From: CAYYWP01 sp050176585
GTDB taxonomy: Bacteria; Desulfobacterota; Binatia; HRBIN30; CADEER01
Reading direction: 5' to 3'
NCBI GenBank assembly: GCA_050176585.1
Contig: JBFXHX010000022.1
Coordinates: forward strand, 1-64,000
Length of the DNA: 64,000 nucleotides
The position numbers and the translations under genes were made by a program. The notes under the pieces are model-generated. The model saw only the letters and a program-made list of their open reading frames with translations. It searched no databases and had not been told where the DNA came from. How positions within the stretch are numbered: the first letter of the stretch is position 1; each line of letters opens with the position of its first letter. Shown piece after piece: positions 44,978 through 54,942 of the stretch.

Positions 44978-47900
44978 GTATCGCTCCGATGCTCGAGCAG
45001 CGGTCCGTAGACCGCGACAGCGAGGCGCGCGAACTCCTCGCTCGCCGCGCCGCTGCGCAGGCACTCCGGAAGGTCCGGGTAGAGCTGGGCAACGTAGGCA
45101 TCCGCGGCGTCGCCCCGGTTGTGCTGATCGCTGGAAAACGCGTCTGCAGCGGCGTTGAGCGCGTTCTCCGGCTTCTTGCCCCGCAATTGCGCGGCGTATG
45201 CGCGCGAAGCGCACGCGAACAGCGGCAGCGGCCGGCGCAGCCCCTCCGCGTACAACGCGAGGAGCTCGGCGAGCTGCGCGCGCGCATCTGCAACCGCGGC
45301 GAAGCGCACCGTCGCCGGCGCGTCTTTCTTCTCCTGACAGCCGACGAGGGTGGACTCGATAGGCCGGTCACTCGCGGCGCAAAGCGCGAGGTGGCGCACC
45401 CAGAGGCGTAGCTCGTGGCGCCTCCCGAGCCGGCTGTACTGCGTTACCACCAGGCCGCCGTGCGGGTCGACGTCGGCGATCTCGCCGGCCAGGCGGACAT
45501 CGCCAATGCTCAGATCGACCTCGCGCCGTTGCGCGGATCCATTGCGGAGCCTCGCCGCGATCCCGGCGATCTCCGCCGCGACCGGTGCGATCGCTTCGAA
45601 CTGGGCACGTCCGGCCGCCCCGAGCGGCAGACCACCTTCGGCGCGCAGGCGCGCCCATGTCGATTCGAGATCGGCGCCCGCGCGGGCGCGGTCGAGCAGC
45701 TTGTCACCGATCGCCCACCGCTCGAGCGCGTTCAGCTCGACCGGCGTCGCATCGTCGAGCAGCTCCTGGTCGCGCGAAAATACCAGCTCGAGCCGGTCGC
45801 GCAGGAAGGCGCGCGATGGATTCTCGAGGAAGCCGATCAGGGCTTCGAGATCCACGGTCGCGATCGGCTCCGGCGCCAGCGGCCCACGCACGAACGGCGC
45901 CGCGGCGCCGGGCGGCGCAACGAGCGCGCGCGCGCCGCGACAATGCGCGGCGGCGAAGCTGAACAGCCGCGGCTCGTGCTCAGGCGTGAAGTAGCGGGGG
46001 CTGAACGGCTGCAGCGGGTGGCGGACCGTGAGCGCGGCGCTCGCGGCGCCGCCCGTGACGATGAACGCGCGATCGATCGCATCGCGCAGCTCGCTCACGA
46101 CGACCGACGGCGGCACCGGCACATTGTCGCTGACCCGCTGGCCGACATAGGTGATCAGCAGCCGCTCGCGCGCCGAGAGCAAGACCTCGAGGAAGAGATA
46201 GCGGTCGTCCTCGCGCGGGCTGCGATCACCCGGCCGCGGGCTGGCCGCGATGCGGTCGAAGCCGAGCGGGCGGCGCGTGCGCGGAAACACGCCGTCGTTC
46301 AGCCCGATGGCACAGACCACACGGAACGGAATGCTGCGCATCGGCACCAGCTCGCACACGGTCACCGCGCCGGTCAGGAAACCGCGCGGCGCCGCGCCCT
46401 CCGCGACCTCGCGCTCGAGCAGGCGGCGCATGGTCCAGAGGTCGGCGACGCCGGTGAAGCCCGCGTCCGCGGCGCGGCCCGCCAGCGCATCCAGCGCGGT
46501 CAGAATCGCTTCGTGTTGATAGGTGTTTGCCGGCGTCTGCGCCACGAGGGCCGCGAGGAACGCGCCCAGCTCGGCGCGCCAGTCCGCGGGTGAGCGCGGT
46601 GCCGACAGCGTCTCGCGCGCGCGCATGAGCAACTCGGCGAACGCTGCCATGCGCCCCAGCAGCCGGGCATCGCCGCCTTCCACCTCGCCGCACGGCCGCA
46701 CACCCGCGCACAGCGCGTCCTCCTCTTCGGGCAGCGCATAGCCGAGCAGCAGGCGCCGCAGCCCGAAGTGCCATGTGCCCTCGTCGGTCGGCGGCAGTCC
46801 CTCTTCGACGCGATGACGGGCGTCCGCCCCCCAGCGCACGCCAGCGCGGGCGATCCACCGGCGCATGCGCTCGAGCTCTTCGGCGGCGATGTCGAAGCGA
46901 GCCCGCACGGGGTCGAGCGCCAGCAGATCGAGCAGCGCGGATGCCGGGAGCTTTCCATCCAGCAACTCGAGCGCGCGCAGCAGCGCGTCGAGGACCTCGT
47001 CGCGCGCGCGCGCGCCCCGATCGGCGGTGCGAAACGGAATCGGCGGGCGATCCGGGCTGGTGAAGATCGCTTCGATCAGCGGTGCATATGCGTCGATCGA
47101 CGGCGCCATCACTGCAATGTCGTGCGGCTGCAGGGACGGGTCCGCGTCGAGCAACGCCGCGAGCTGGTCGTGCAGCACTTCGACCTCGCGCATCGGGCTG
47201 TGACAGGCGTGGAAAGCGATCGAGTCGTCGTCCGCCGCGAGCTGCAGGCGCGGCGGATCGCCGGGGCGGCTGCCGCCGCGGTCCTGAAGCGCCAGTATGT
47301 CCGCCTGAAGCATCGCCAGCGCGCTCGCTCCCGGCGGCGGCGCGTAACGATCGCGCCCGTCGTAGTCCGCCTCGGCTTCGAGCACGGCGGCGAACTCGCG
47401 CCCCACTCGCCCCAGCGAGGCGAGCAGCGGATGACCAACGTCCACGTACTGGTCGGGTGCGGCAGCATCGCCGCTGGTCGCGAGCAGCCGGCGGGCCCGG
47501 CGCGCGTCGAGGAGATCGCCCCAGTACCCGTCGGTCGGGCTCAACACGAAGAGGTGCAGCTCCACCACCTGCGCGAGCGCCGCGAGGATCTGCACGTACA
47601 GGGGCGGGAGGGTGGAGAGGCCGAAGAGGCTGATGCGGGACGGAAATGGCGCCGCCGGGGCGCGCCCCGCGCGCAATGCAGCCAGCAGGTCGCGCGCGCG
47701 CGCGGCGGGATGGAAGCGGCCGAGGCGCGCGACCAGCGCGCGCCAGAGCACCGCCTGCCAGTCGTCGGGCTCCGCACCGCCTTCCCATCCGATCACCATG
47801 TCGGGCCGAAAGACGGCGTACTGATCGAACAGGTCGGCGACCCGGGCGGCGAGCTGCTGGCGCTTGCGCCCGCGGTCATCGCCATCGAGGTAGCCGCGCA

Positions 47901-48228
47901 GCGGAGCGAAACTCGGCGAGCCGAGGTGGCGCGGTAGCTCATCGGCGACGGCCCAGACCAGCGTCTCGGGTGCGTAGAGCGCAGCCGCTTCCGGGGGCGA
48001 CCCGAGCGCCGCCGTCGCCACTGCGTCGATCAGCTTGCGCGGAAACGGGAATGCGGGATTGGCCCACACGCCGAGCCGCCGCGCGAGCTCGAGCGACAGC
48101 CAGCGCGCCATGCCGAGCCCGGGCACCGCGATCGTCTCGGGCGCGAAGGGGTCGGCGAGCGGCGTACTGACCAGCTCGGTCAGGGCATCGACCAGCTCCT
48201 CGGCGCGGTTGCTGCGGTGGACGAACAT
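44974..48228 (-). CDS. recC: exodeoxyribonuclease V subunit gamma
   Basis: This 1084-residue RecC, the Chi-recognition subunit with inactivated helicase and nuclease folds, shows the conserved N-terminal GLGMARWLSLELARRLGVWA and further on ISLFGLSTLPPLYVQILAAL, AVMAPSIDAYAPLIEAIF and AIGLNDGVFPR. ATG 48228 was chosen over upstream frame because FVHRSNRAEELVDAL is where RecC proteins begin. It leads the recC-recB-recD order, with 4-base overlaps at both junctions. No Chi sequence can be inferred from the window. Confidence 0.93.
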   Translation of the reverse strand: MFVHRSNRAEELVDALTELVSTPLADPFAPETIAVPGLGMARWLSLELARRLGVWANPAFPFPRKLIDAVATAALGSPPEAAALYAPETLVWAVADELPRHLGSPSFAPLRGYLDGDDRGRKRQQLAARVADLFDQYAVFRPDMVIGWEGGAEPDDWQAVLWRALVARLGRFHPAARARDLLAALRAGRAPAAPFPSRISLFGLSTLPPLYVQILAALAQVVELHLFVLSPTDGYWGDLLDARRARRLLATSGDAAAPDQYVDVGHPLLASLGRVGREFAAVLEAEADYDGRDRYAPPPGASALAMLQADILALQDRGGSRPGDPPRLQLAADDDSIAFHACHSPMREVEVLHDQLAALLDADPSLQPHDIAVMAPSIDAYAPLIEAIFTSPDRPPIPFRTADRGARARDEVLDALLRALELLDGKLPASALLDLLALDPVRARFDIAAEELERMRRWIARAGVRWGADARHRVEEGLPPTDEGTWHFGLRRLLLGYALPEEEDALCAGVRPCGEVEGGDARLLGRMAAFAELLMRARETLSAPRSPADWRAELGAFLAALVAQTPANTYQHEAILTALDALAGRAADAGFTGVADLWTMRRLLEREVAEGAAPRGFLTGAVTVCELVPMRSIPFRVVCAIGLNDGVFPRTRRPLGFDRIAASPRPGDRSPREDDRYLFLEVLLSARERLLITYVGQRVSDNVPVPPSVVVSELRDAIDRAFIVTGGAASAALTVRHPLQPFSPRYFTPEHEPRLFSFAAAHCRGARALVAPPGAAAPFVRGPLAPEPIATVDLEALIGFLENPSRAFLRDRLELVFSRDQELLDDATPVELNALERWAIGDKLLDRARAGADLESTWARLRAEGGLPLGAAGRAQFEAIAPVAAEIAGIAARLRNGSAQRREVDLSIGDVRLAGEIADVDPHGGLVVTQYSRLGRRHELRLWVRHLALCAASDRPIESTLVGCQEKKDAPATVRFAAVADARAQLAELLALYAEGLRRPLPLFACASRAYAAQLRGKKPENALNAAADAFSSDQHNRGDAADAYVAQLYPDLPECLRSGAASEEFARLAVAVYGPLLEHRSDT

Positions 48229-48276
48229 CGCCCGATCATGGCCGGCGGCGCGGACAGCGGCTGTCCACGCCCGCAA

Positions 48277-48876
48277 TCAGCGGCGCGCGGCCTCGAAGGC
48301 GGGGCGCTCGATGCAGCGCGCGAGCCAGGCGTCGACCTGGGGCCACGCGCTCAGGTCGACGCCGGCGGGGCGGCACCACTGGAGCACCGCCGCGACGTTC
48401 AGATCCGCGACCGAGAACCCGTCGCCCACCAGGTACGCGCGATTCCGCAGCGCGCCGTCGAGCACGCCGAACGGTTTCGCCAGCTTCGCTTCCGCCGCGC
48501 CGGCGCGCGCCGCATCGCGCTGCTCGGCGGGCAGGTTGCGGCGGTGCATGAGCACGGTGAGCAACGGGTGCTCGACTTCCGTGACCACCCAGAGCGTCCA
48601 CTGTGCCACGCGGCCCTCGTCCGCCACGTTCCCCGGCCACAATCCGCCGGCGCCGTACTTGCGCGCCAGGTAGAGGTTGATGGCCATGGATTCCCAGAGC
48701 ACGGTGGCGCCGTCGACCAGTACGGGGATGTGCGCGTTCGGATTCAGCTTGAGAAATGCCGCCGAGCGCGTCTCCGCGGGTTGTGTGGGCACGTGGTCGA
48801 ATTCGAGCCCGAGCTCGCGCAGCATCCAGAGCACCCGGAAAGCGCGCGAATTCACCGCGCCGTACAGCTTGATCAT
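48277..48876 (-). CDS. glutathione S-transferase family protein
   Basis: This 199-residue GST-like protein has an N-terminal thioredoxin fold (MIKLYGAVNSRAFRVLWML, NAHIPVLVDG, LWESMAINLYLA) and an alpha-helical C-terminal domain (FSVADLNVAAVLQW). The serine in the GAVNS turn is the likely thiol-activating residue. A GAGGGGGG site precedes the ATG. It conjugates or isomerises electrophiles with glutathione; the substrate is unknown. It is followed by recC 48 bases downstream. Confidence 0.9.
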   Translation of the reverse strand: MIKLYGAVNSRAFRVLWMLRELGLEFDHVPTQPAETRSAAFLKLNPNAHIPVLVDGATVLWESMAINLYLARKYGAGGLWPGNVADEGRVAQWTLWVVTEVEHPLLTVLMHRRNLPAEQRDAARAGAAEAKLAKPFGVLDGALRNRAYLVGDGFSVADLNVAAVLQWCRPAGVDLSAWPQVDAWLARCIERPAFEAARR

Positions 48877-48947
48877 CGCCCCCCCTCGCACGGCCGCCGA
48901 CCTGCGCAGAGCACCCGGCGCCGGGTGCTCCGCCCCGCCGGCGGCGC

Positions 48948-49232
48948 TTACGGCTCGACGTCCACGCCGCGCCAGAACGCGACGTGGTTGGTGATCTCGT
49001 TCGCCGCGTCCTTCGGCGCCGGGTAGTACCACGCGGCGTCCTTGTTCACCTGTCCGTCGACGACCACGTCGTAGTAGCTCGCGGTCCCCTTCCAGGAGCA
49101 CACCGTGTGCGTTTCGCTCGGGCGAAAGAACTCCCGGCGAATCGCCTCGGGAGGGAAGTACTGGTTCCCCTCCACCTCCACACATCGATCGCTCTCGGCC
49201 AGCACGGCCCCGTTCCACGTCGCGCGCGCCAT
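48948..49232 (-). CDS. DUF427 domain protein
   Basis: The 94-residue product has the full DUF427 pattern: MARATWNGAVLAES, YFPPEAIRREFF, THTVCSWKGTASYYDV and AWYYPAPKDAANEI, the last being the conserved Tyr-Pro segment. It follows a strong GAGGAGGT ribosome site. DUF427 proteins are small cytoplasmic beta-rich proteins with no proven activity. The gene precedes the GST in the same direction, an association seen in other bacteria. Confidence 0.9.
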   Translation of the reverse strand: MARATWNGAVLAESDRCVEVEGNQYFPPEAIRREFFRPSETHTVCSWKGTASYYDVVVDGQVNKDAAWYYPAPKDAANEITNHVAFWRGVDVEP

Positions 49233-49370
49233 GGCGTACCTCCTCAGCCGACCATAGCACTTGCGCGCCTGGAGAGAACCTGTCGCGCACGCCGCCGCGC
49301 CGCGGCGCGTGAGCGGGCTCGCGGTTCGCTTGACAACCGCAGCGCCTGCGGCGATACGCGGCGGCCGGAA

Positions 49371-49679
49371 ATGGCGCGCGGGAGGCGGCCGACGGCGTCG
49401 GCACAGCGAGAGGCGGATCTGCAGGCGTTGGCGCGCGCGCGCATGCGCGTCGGCTTCGCGCTGACCGCGGCCGTCGTGCTCATCTATTTCGGCTTCATCG
49501 CGGCGGTCGCCTTTGCGGCCCCCGTGCTCGGCACGTTGGTGGTGCCCGGGCTGAGCGTCGGCATCGTCGTCGGCGCGCTGGTGATCGTGAGCGCCTGGCT
49601 GCTCACGTGGGTGTACGTGGAGTGGGCGAACCGCCGCTACGATCCGGCGCTGCGCGCGCTCCGCGCTCGGGGCGACTGA
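49371..49679 (+). CDS. DUF485 membrane protein (YjcH-like)
   Basis: The product is 102 residues with two membrane helices (VGFALTAAVVLIYFGFIAAV and VGIVVGALVIVSAWLLTWVY) and a C-terminal VEWANRRYDPALRALRA, the DUF485 signature. Members are encoded just before acetate/cation symporters, as here (56 bases before actP), and are thought to act as accessory subunits. The ribosome site is weak. The basic N terminus is cytoplasmic by the positive-inside rule. Confidence 0.88.
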   Translation: MARGRRPTASAQREADLQALARARMRVGFALTAAVVLIYFGFIAAVAFAAPVLGTLVVPGLSVGIVVGALVIVSAWLLTWVYVEWANRRYDPALRALRARGD

Positions 49680-49734
49680 CCCGCCGCCCTGCCCCATCCA
49701 TCGTCCGCCGGCACCGCCCGTAGCGAGGAAACGC

Positions 49735-51297
49735 ATGCCCGCTCCCAGCACCATCGGCCAGCCGAGCGCCATCGCGATGGCCTTCTTCTTCTTGTTCATC
49801 GCGGTCACGCTCGGCATCACGTGGTGGGCCGCGCGGCGCACCCGCACGACCGAGCACTTCTACGCTGCCGGTCGATCGATCAGCGCCGGGCAGAACGGGT
49901 TCGCGCTCGCCGGCGACTACATGAGCGCCGCGTCGTTCCTCGGCATCGCCGGGCTGGTGTCGACGACCGGCTTCGACGGGCTCATCTATTCCACCGGCTG
50001 GCTCGTCGGCTGGCCGGTGGTGCTCTTCCTGATCGCCGAGCCGCTGCGGAACCTGGGGCGCTATACGTTCTCCGACGTGGTTGCGCTGCGCTTCCGCCAG
50101 ACGCCGGTGCGCATCGCGGCCGCGGTGGGAACGCTCGCGACCGTGGTGTTCTACCTGATCGCGCAGATGGTCGGCGCGGGCGGGCTCATCAAGCTGATGT
50201 TCGGCCTGTCCTACGAGCAAGCGGTGGCAATCGTGGGAACGGCGATGATCGGCTACGTGCTCTTCGGCGGCATGCTCGCCACCACGTGGGTGCAGATCGT
50301 GAAGGCGGTGCTCCTCTTGTTTGGCGCCGCCGTGATGGCGGCGCTCGTGCTCGCCCGTTTCGACATGAACCCGGCGGTGCTGTTCGCGGCGGCGGCCGAG
50401 CGCTACGGCGCCGGCGTGCTGGCACCGGGAAAGCTCGTCACCAGCTCGCTCGACGCGCTCTCGCTCGGTCTCGCGTTGATGTTCGGGACCGCCGGGCTGC
50501 CGCACATCCTGATGCGTTTCTACACGGTGCCCGATGCGCGCGCCGCTCGGCGCTCGGTGTTCTACGCGACCGGTCTCATCGGCGCCTTCTACCTGATGAC
50601 GTTCATCCTCGGTTTCGGCGCCATGGTGCTGGTCGGGCACGACGCGATCCGCGCCGTCGATCCGGGCGGCAACATGGCGGCGCCGCTGCTCGCCGAGATG
50701 CTCGGCGGCACGCCGTTGCTCGGCTTCATCGCCGCGGTGGCGTTCGCGACGATTCTCGCGGTCGTCGCGGGCCTCACGCTCTCCGGCGCCGCGGCGCTCT
50801 CGCACGACCTCTGGGTCAGCGTGGTGCGCGGCGGGCACGCCAACTCCGGCGAGGAGCTCGCCGTGGCGCGCATTGCCACGGTGGCGCTCGGGCTCATCGC
50901 CATCGCCCTGGGCATGATGTTCAAAGGGCAGAACGTCGCCTTCATGGTGTCACTGGCGTTCGCGATCGCGGCCAGCGCCAATTTCCCGGCGCTGATCCTG
51001 TCGATCTTCTGGGGGCGCTGCACCACCGCCGGCGCGGTGGCGAGCATGGCCGTGGGCACGGCGTCGACGCTGCTGCTGATCGCGCTCTCGCCGACCGTGC
51101 ACGTAGAGCTGCTCGGCAACGCGTCGGCCGTCTTCCCGCTGCGCAACCCGACGCTCATCACCCTGCCGCTCTCGTTCGCCACCGGCATCATCGTCTCGCT
51201 CGTGACTGCCGAACGCGCCGCGGCGGTTCGTTTCGCCGCCGTGCAACGCCAGCTGCACTTCGGCGCGGATTCGGAGCTTTCACCGCCGAAACGCTGA
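49735..51297 (+). CDS. actP: cation/acetate symporter
   Basis: This 520-residue sodium:solute symporter has about 13 membrane segments. Family motifs include FYAAGRSISAGQNGFALAGD, a GDYMSAASFLGIAG segment and GTAGLPHILMRFYTVPDAR, typical of the ActP branch that carries acetate and related monocarboxylates. The DUF485 gene upstream confirms the assignment. A GAGGAAACGC ribosome site precedes the ATG. The stop codon lies inside the first arm of a palindromic repeat. Confidence 0.93.
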   Translation: MPAPSTIGQPSAIAMAFFFLFIAVTLGITWWAARRTRTTEHFYAAGRSISAGQNGFALAGDYMSAASFLGIAGLVSTTGFDGLIYSTGWLVGWPVVLFLIAEPLRNLGRYTFSDVVALRFRQTPVRIAAAVGTLATVVFYLIAQMVGAGGLIKLMFGLSYEQAVAIVGTAMIGYVLFGGMLATTWVQIVKAVLLLFGAAVMAALVLARFDMNPAVLFAAAAERYGAGVLAPGKLVTSSLDALSLGLALMFGTAGLPHILMRFYTVPDARAARRSVFYATGLIGAFYLMTFILGFGAMVLVGHDAIRAVDPGGNMAAPLLAEMLGGTPLLGFIAAVAFATILAVVAGLTLSGAAALSHDLWVSVVRGGHANSGEELAVARIATVALGLIAIALGMMFKGQNVAFMVSLAFAIAASANFPALILSIFWGRCTTAGAVASMAVGTASTLLLIALSPTVHVELLGNASAVFPLRNPTLITLPLSFATGIIVSLVTAERAAAVRFAAVQRQLHFGADSELSPPKR

Positions 51298-51349
51298 GGC
51301 GCGGAGATCGCGTACTCAAAAATGGCTGGCGCTGCCTCCGCGCCGCAGC
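51292..51349. repeat. palindromic repeat unit, copy 1, at the actP end
   Basis: Left arm CGCTGAGGCGCGGAG at 51292-51306 pairs with CTCCGCGCCGCAGC at 51336-51349 (one mismatch over 14), with about 30 bases between. It overlaps the actP stop codon. The same left arm recurs exactly at 51658. Confidence 0.6.
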
Positions 51350-51655
51350 ATCTCCGCACCGAGTGTCCTCAGGGGGTGCGGACGAGCTCATCCGAGCGCT
51401 GGTTGAACCCCGCGGAGTCAAGGTGCACGTACGATGCGGAAGATGCGACGGCGCTGCAGCCGCACTTCGGCAAGGCCATAAGCGGCAGGAGGACAGTTTC
51501 TGACGTGCATCGCATGGGACAAGGTGCTCGACGATTGCGATGAAGACCTGCGCAGGCTGGGCGAGCGAGCGGGTGCGCATGGAAGGCTCTCGGTGAGAGG
51601 CGAACCGATTCGAGGTCTGAATCCGAGCGCATTGCGGTCCTCGATTGACGGCACA
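51350..51655. other. intergenic spacer between two repeat copies
   Basis: No convincing frame on either strand. It lies between the convergent actP and sppA genes. Confidence 0.4.
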
Positions 51656-51717
51656 GGCGCTGAGGCGCGGAGGTGACGCTGCTCCTTTCGAGCAGGCGAT
51701 CTCCGCGCCCCTGCGCC
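51656..51717. repeat. palindromic repeat unit, copy 2, at the sppA end
   Basis: GGCGCTGAGGCGCGGAG at 51656-51672 pairs with CTCCGCGCCCCTGCGCC at 51701-51717, with about 28 bases between. It ends 17 bases beyond the sppA stop codon. The left arm is identical for 15 bases to copy 1. Confidence 0.6.
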
Positions 51718-51733
51718 GCGGCGGTGAAAATCT

Positions 51734-53470
51734 TCACCGGATCGAGATCTCGGCCGGCATCAGCGTGAGGATGCTGCCGGCGGGGAAGCGCCAGGCCAGA
51801 GTGGCGCGCTGGATCTGCTGCCACCACTGGGGGGCTTCGCCAAGCACGCGGGCGCCCAAGGCCTTGCTCAGGCGCTCGGCCAGCGATTTGTGGCGCGGGT
51901 AGAACACCAGCGCGACGCGCTCGTCGACGGGAATGCCGGCGGCGGTCTTAGCCGCGTTGATCGCGGTAAAGAACCCGCCGAGCTCGTCGACGAGCCCGCG
52001 CTCGACCGCCTGTGCGCCGGTCCACACCCGCCCGCGCGCCACCTCGCCGACCTGCTCCTTCTCCAACGAGCGGCCCTCGGCGACGCGCTGCAGGAATAGA
52101 TCGTAGATCTGCTCCATCATCGCCTGCACCCGTTTCAGCTCCGGCGGCGTGAAGCTCGCATTGACCGACAGCATCGAGGCCATCGAGCCCCGCTCCATCA
52201 GCGCCGTGTTGATGCCGGCCTTGCCGAGCAATCCGCGGATGTTCGGCTTCGCAAACACCACGCCGATCGAGCCGGTCATGGTACCGGGCGCCGCAATGAT
52301 CCGGTTGGCTGGCGCGGCGACGTAATACCCGCCGGAGGCGGCGACGTCCGACATCGACACGATCACCGGCTTCGCCTCACGCGCGGTGTGCGCGGCTTGC
52401 CATATGAGGTCGGCCGCAAGCGCCGACCCGCCCGGGCTGTCGACGCGGAAGACGATCGCACTGACCGACTTGTCCTTCGCCGCTGCGAGGAAAGCTTCGC
52501 TGAGCGTATCGGAGCCCATCGTCGCCTGGAGGCCGGTCGGATTCTGCTGGCTCTCTCCGGTCATCACCGCACCGACGCCGTAGATCACGGCCACCTTGCG
52601 GCGCACACCGGGCGCACCCGGCAGCGGCCGGCGCGCGGACGCGTACTCGTCCCCCGGCAACCACTCGCCGTCGGCGCCGACCAGCTCGCCGCGCAGCTGC
52701 TCGAGGCCCCGCGCATCGTCGACCAACCCCGCGTCGGTGAGCTCGGCCGGCGTCGCCACGCCGGCATCGATCGCTGCGCGCACGGCGCCCGGTTCGAGAT
52801 CGCGCTGCTCGGCGATGCCGTCCACGAGCTGCGCGTACAGACTGTCGAGCAGCGCGTCCGTCATCTCGCGGTGCCACGGGGTCATTGTCTTCTCGGCCAG
52901 CATGTCGCCGAAGGTCTTGTACTCGCGGATCTTCAGCACCTGCATGTCGATGTCGAGCTTCTCCCAAAGCCCGCCGAGGAAGACGAACTCGGCCAATAGG
53001 CCGGTCACTGGCGCCGCCGCCGCCGGCGGCACGTGCACGTGCTCGGCGGCGCTCGCTACGTAGTACTCCTTCGTCCCGCCGCTCAGCTCGACCTCGAGGT
53101 ACGCGTGCAGCGGTTTCCCATGGCTGCGGAAGGTGAGCAGGGCGTCGCGGATCTCCTGCGCCTTTGCCCAGCCGATCTCGAGCGGCCGCACGCGCACGAC
53201 CATGCCCGCGACGCGCGAATCTTCGCCCGCGTCGCGAATCGTCATGAGCAGGTCGAGGAACGACGTCGACCGTTTGCGCAACAGGCGCGCGAGTGCATCG
53301 TCGGGCAGGTCCTCGGCATAGTTGCCGTCGATGTCCAGCAGGACCCAGCTGTCCTGGTCTATGCCGCCGCGCATCCACGCGCGCGCCGCGATGACGACCA
53401 CGACCACGACGACGGCGGCGATGAGCAAGCGGCGGCCCCAGCGGGAACGAACGGGTCGATCATCGGTCAT
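51734..53470 (-). CDS. sppA: signal peptide peptidase SppA, 67K type
   Basis: This 578-residue membrane-anchored serine-lysine peptidase degrades cleaved signal peptides in the cytoplasmic membrane. After an N-terminal anchor (RLLIAAVVVVVVVIAARAW) come tandem ClpP-like domains. The catalytic Lys is Lys185 in REYKTFGDM and the nucleophile Ser379 in DVAASGGYYVAA. GGAGGACGAGG precedes ATG 53470; the frame extends 22 codons upstream without need. It converges with actP across a repeat-bearing spacer. Confidence 0.94.
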   Translation of the reverse strand: MTDDRPVRSRWGRRLLIAAVVVVVVVIAARAWMRGGIDQDSWVLLDIDGNYAEDLPDDALARLLRKRSTSFLDLLMTIRDAGEDSRVAGMVVRVRPLEIGWAKAQEIRDALLTFRSHGKPLHAYLEVELSGGTKEYYVASAAEHVHVPPAAAAPVTGLLAEFVFLGGLWEKLDIDMQVLKIREYKTFGDMLAEKTMTPWHREMTDALLDSLYAQLVDGIAEQRDLEPGAVRAAIDAGVATPAELTDAGLVDDARGLEQLRGELVGADGEWLPGDEYASARRPLPGAPGVRRKVAVIYGVGAVMTGESQQNPTGLQATMGSDTLSEAFLAAAKDKSVSAIVFRVDSPGGSALAADLIWQAAHTAREAKPVIVSMSDVAASGGYYVAAPANRIIAAPGTMTGSIGVVFAKPNIRGLLGKAGINTALMERGSMASMLSVNASFTPPELKRVQAMMEQIYDLFLQRVAEGRSLEKEQVGEVARGRVWTGAQAVERGLVDELGGFFTAINAAKTAAGIPVDERVALVFYPRHKSLAERLSKALGARVLGEAPQWWQQIQRATLAWRFPAGSILTLMPAEISIR

Positions 53471-53599
53471 GTCACACCTCGTCCTCCAGTTCCCGGCATA
53501 CCGCAACCACGCGGCCGAGAATATGCGCCCCGACAAATCGGCGGCCGGGTCACTGCACCGCTCGCTGCGGCGGACCCGCTAGCGGCGGATCCCGACGTG

Positions 53600-54324
53600 T
53601 CACACGGTCGGCACGGCGCCGCCGTCGATGCGTACTCGGCGCCGATAATGGAGGTCTCGCCGCACGGCCCAAGGGGATCCCGCCGAGCAGTGCATGAGGA
53701 TCGTGCGCGGTCGGTCGTAGTCGGTGCCGCTTTCTCGGGCGATCTCCTCACCCAAGTGGCAGGGCGCCTCGGTCTCGACCCGCCCGGCGAAACCCGGATG
53801 ACGCGGATGCCGTTCGAGCTCACTTGCTTCGACAGGGCCTTCTGTAGTTCGCGAGCGCGGCTTTCGCCGCAGCCAAGGCCATCGTCGCTTCGGGAAGCGG
53901 CAGGTGCCGCTGAATCGATGTGACGTGAATGATGACGCCCGAGCGCTGCTCGAGCATCGCGGGCAGCGGCGCGCGCTCTCCAACCGAACCGCCGCCAGCA
54001 GGCTCAGATCGAGCGCGCACCGCCACTCGGCATCGTCGAGCGCCGCAAAGCCGCCCGCAGGTGCTGATGAGCCTCCGACGACGTGCACAATGATGTCGAT
54101 GCCGCGCAGGCAGCGACCGACGGCGTCGACTACGGCCGCGCAGCCTTCGGCGGTCGTGAGGTCGGAGGCGACGAACAGCTCATCGTCGGTGTCCGGCCGC
54201 GCACGAGCGCTCGCCACAGCCTGCGCGCCCGCTTCGCGGAGCCGGGCCACGACCGCCTGACCGATCCTTTCGAGCCACCGGTGACCAGCGCCCGGCGGCC
54301 CTCGGGCTCGCGATCGACACGCAT
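53600..54324 (-). pseudogene. short-chain dehydrogenase/reductase broken by multiple frameshifts
   Basis: ATG 54324 follows GGAGG and starts RRALVTGGSKG, the NAD(P)-binding motif of an SDR. The next pieces lie in changing frames: DIIVHVVGGSSAPAGGF with DDAEWRCALDLSLLAAVRL, then SGVIIHVTSIQRHLPLPEA with AAAKAALANY (a Tyr-lacking form of the YxxxK site, partly lost), then SSNGIRVIRVSPGG, ETEAPCHLGEEIARESG and finally RVRIDGGAVPTV. At least four frame changes in 700 bases make a functional enzyme impossible as read. Gene decay or local assembly error would both explain it. Confidence 0.75.
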
Positions 54325-54418
54325 TGGCCCCTCCGCGATCGTTCGTTGGCGACGCGAGTGAGCGAGCGCTCTCCAGGCGTTGCAAACTCGCGTCAACCAA
54401 CGACCGTATCGGCCATAT

Positions 54419-54848
54419 TTACCACACGGCGGCCGCTATAAAGGCGACGAACGCAAACAGTGCGGCGGCGCTCCGCATTGCGTGAAGCGAAGATCAACGC
54501 GCAAGCAGTTCGCTCGCCTGCACCGCCGAGACGTCGAGCCTTGGATCCATGAGGCGGTGGTTGGTGGGCGTGCTCGCGCGGAAGGTGAATGGAATGACGG
54601 AGCCGAGGAGAAGAGCACCGATGAGCCAGAGCCAACCGCTCCCGGTTGCCCAGGCGACGAGACCAGCCACCGAACCGGTCACTGCCAGTGCGGCCTGGAA
54701 GGGTGCCGCCCGCCGGTACATGGAGCCGAAGAACTGGATAGCCGTCGCTGGGCCGGAGAACGGAGGCGGCAGGTTGTTGGACCAGATTGATGTAGGCGGC
54801 GGCGCCGGCGCAGGCCATCGCTATTGACTCCGGCATCATGGCGGTCAC
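54419..54848 (-). pseudogene. DUF1772 (anthrone oxygenase-like) membrane protein broken by frameshifts
   Basis: Three frames together give a DUF1772 protein: ESIAMACAGAAAYINLVQQP, then YRRAAPFQAALAVTGSVAGL with SGWLWLIGALLLGSVIPFT and a PTNHRLMDP segment, then LHAMRSAAALFAFVAFIAAA ending at 54419. These are the membrane helices and the conserved PTN motif in correct order. Two frame changes interrupt it. It lies directly beside the broken SDR gene, so both appear to have decayed together. Confidence 0.72.
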
Positions 54849-54942
54849 GGTAGAAGACCGCCAAAGCTACCGCCAATCACGAGGTAGCGATTCGTGTCAG
54901 CCCAACGCCCAAGGCGTAACAGGCTGCCAAATGTCTAGGTCG

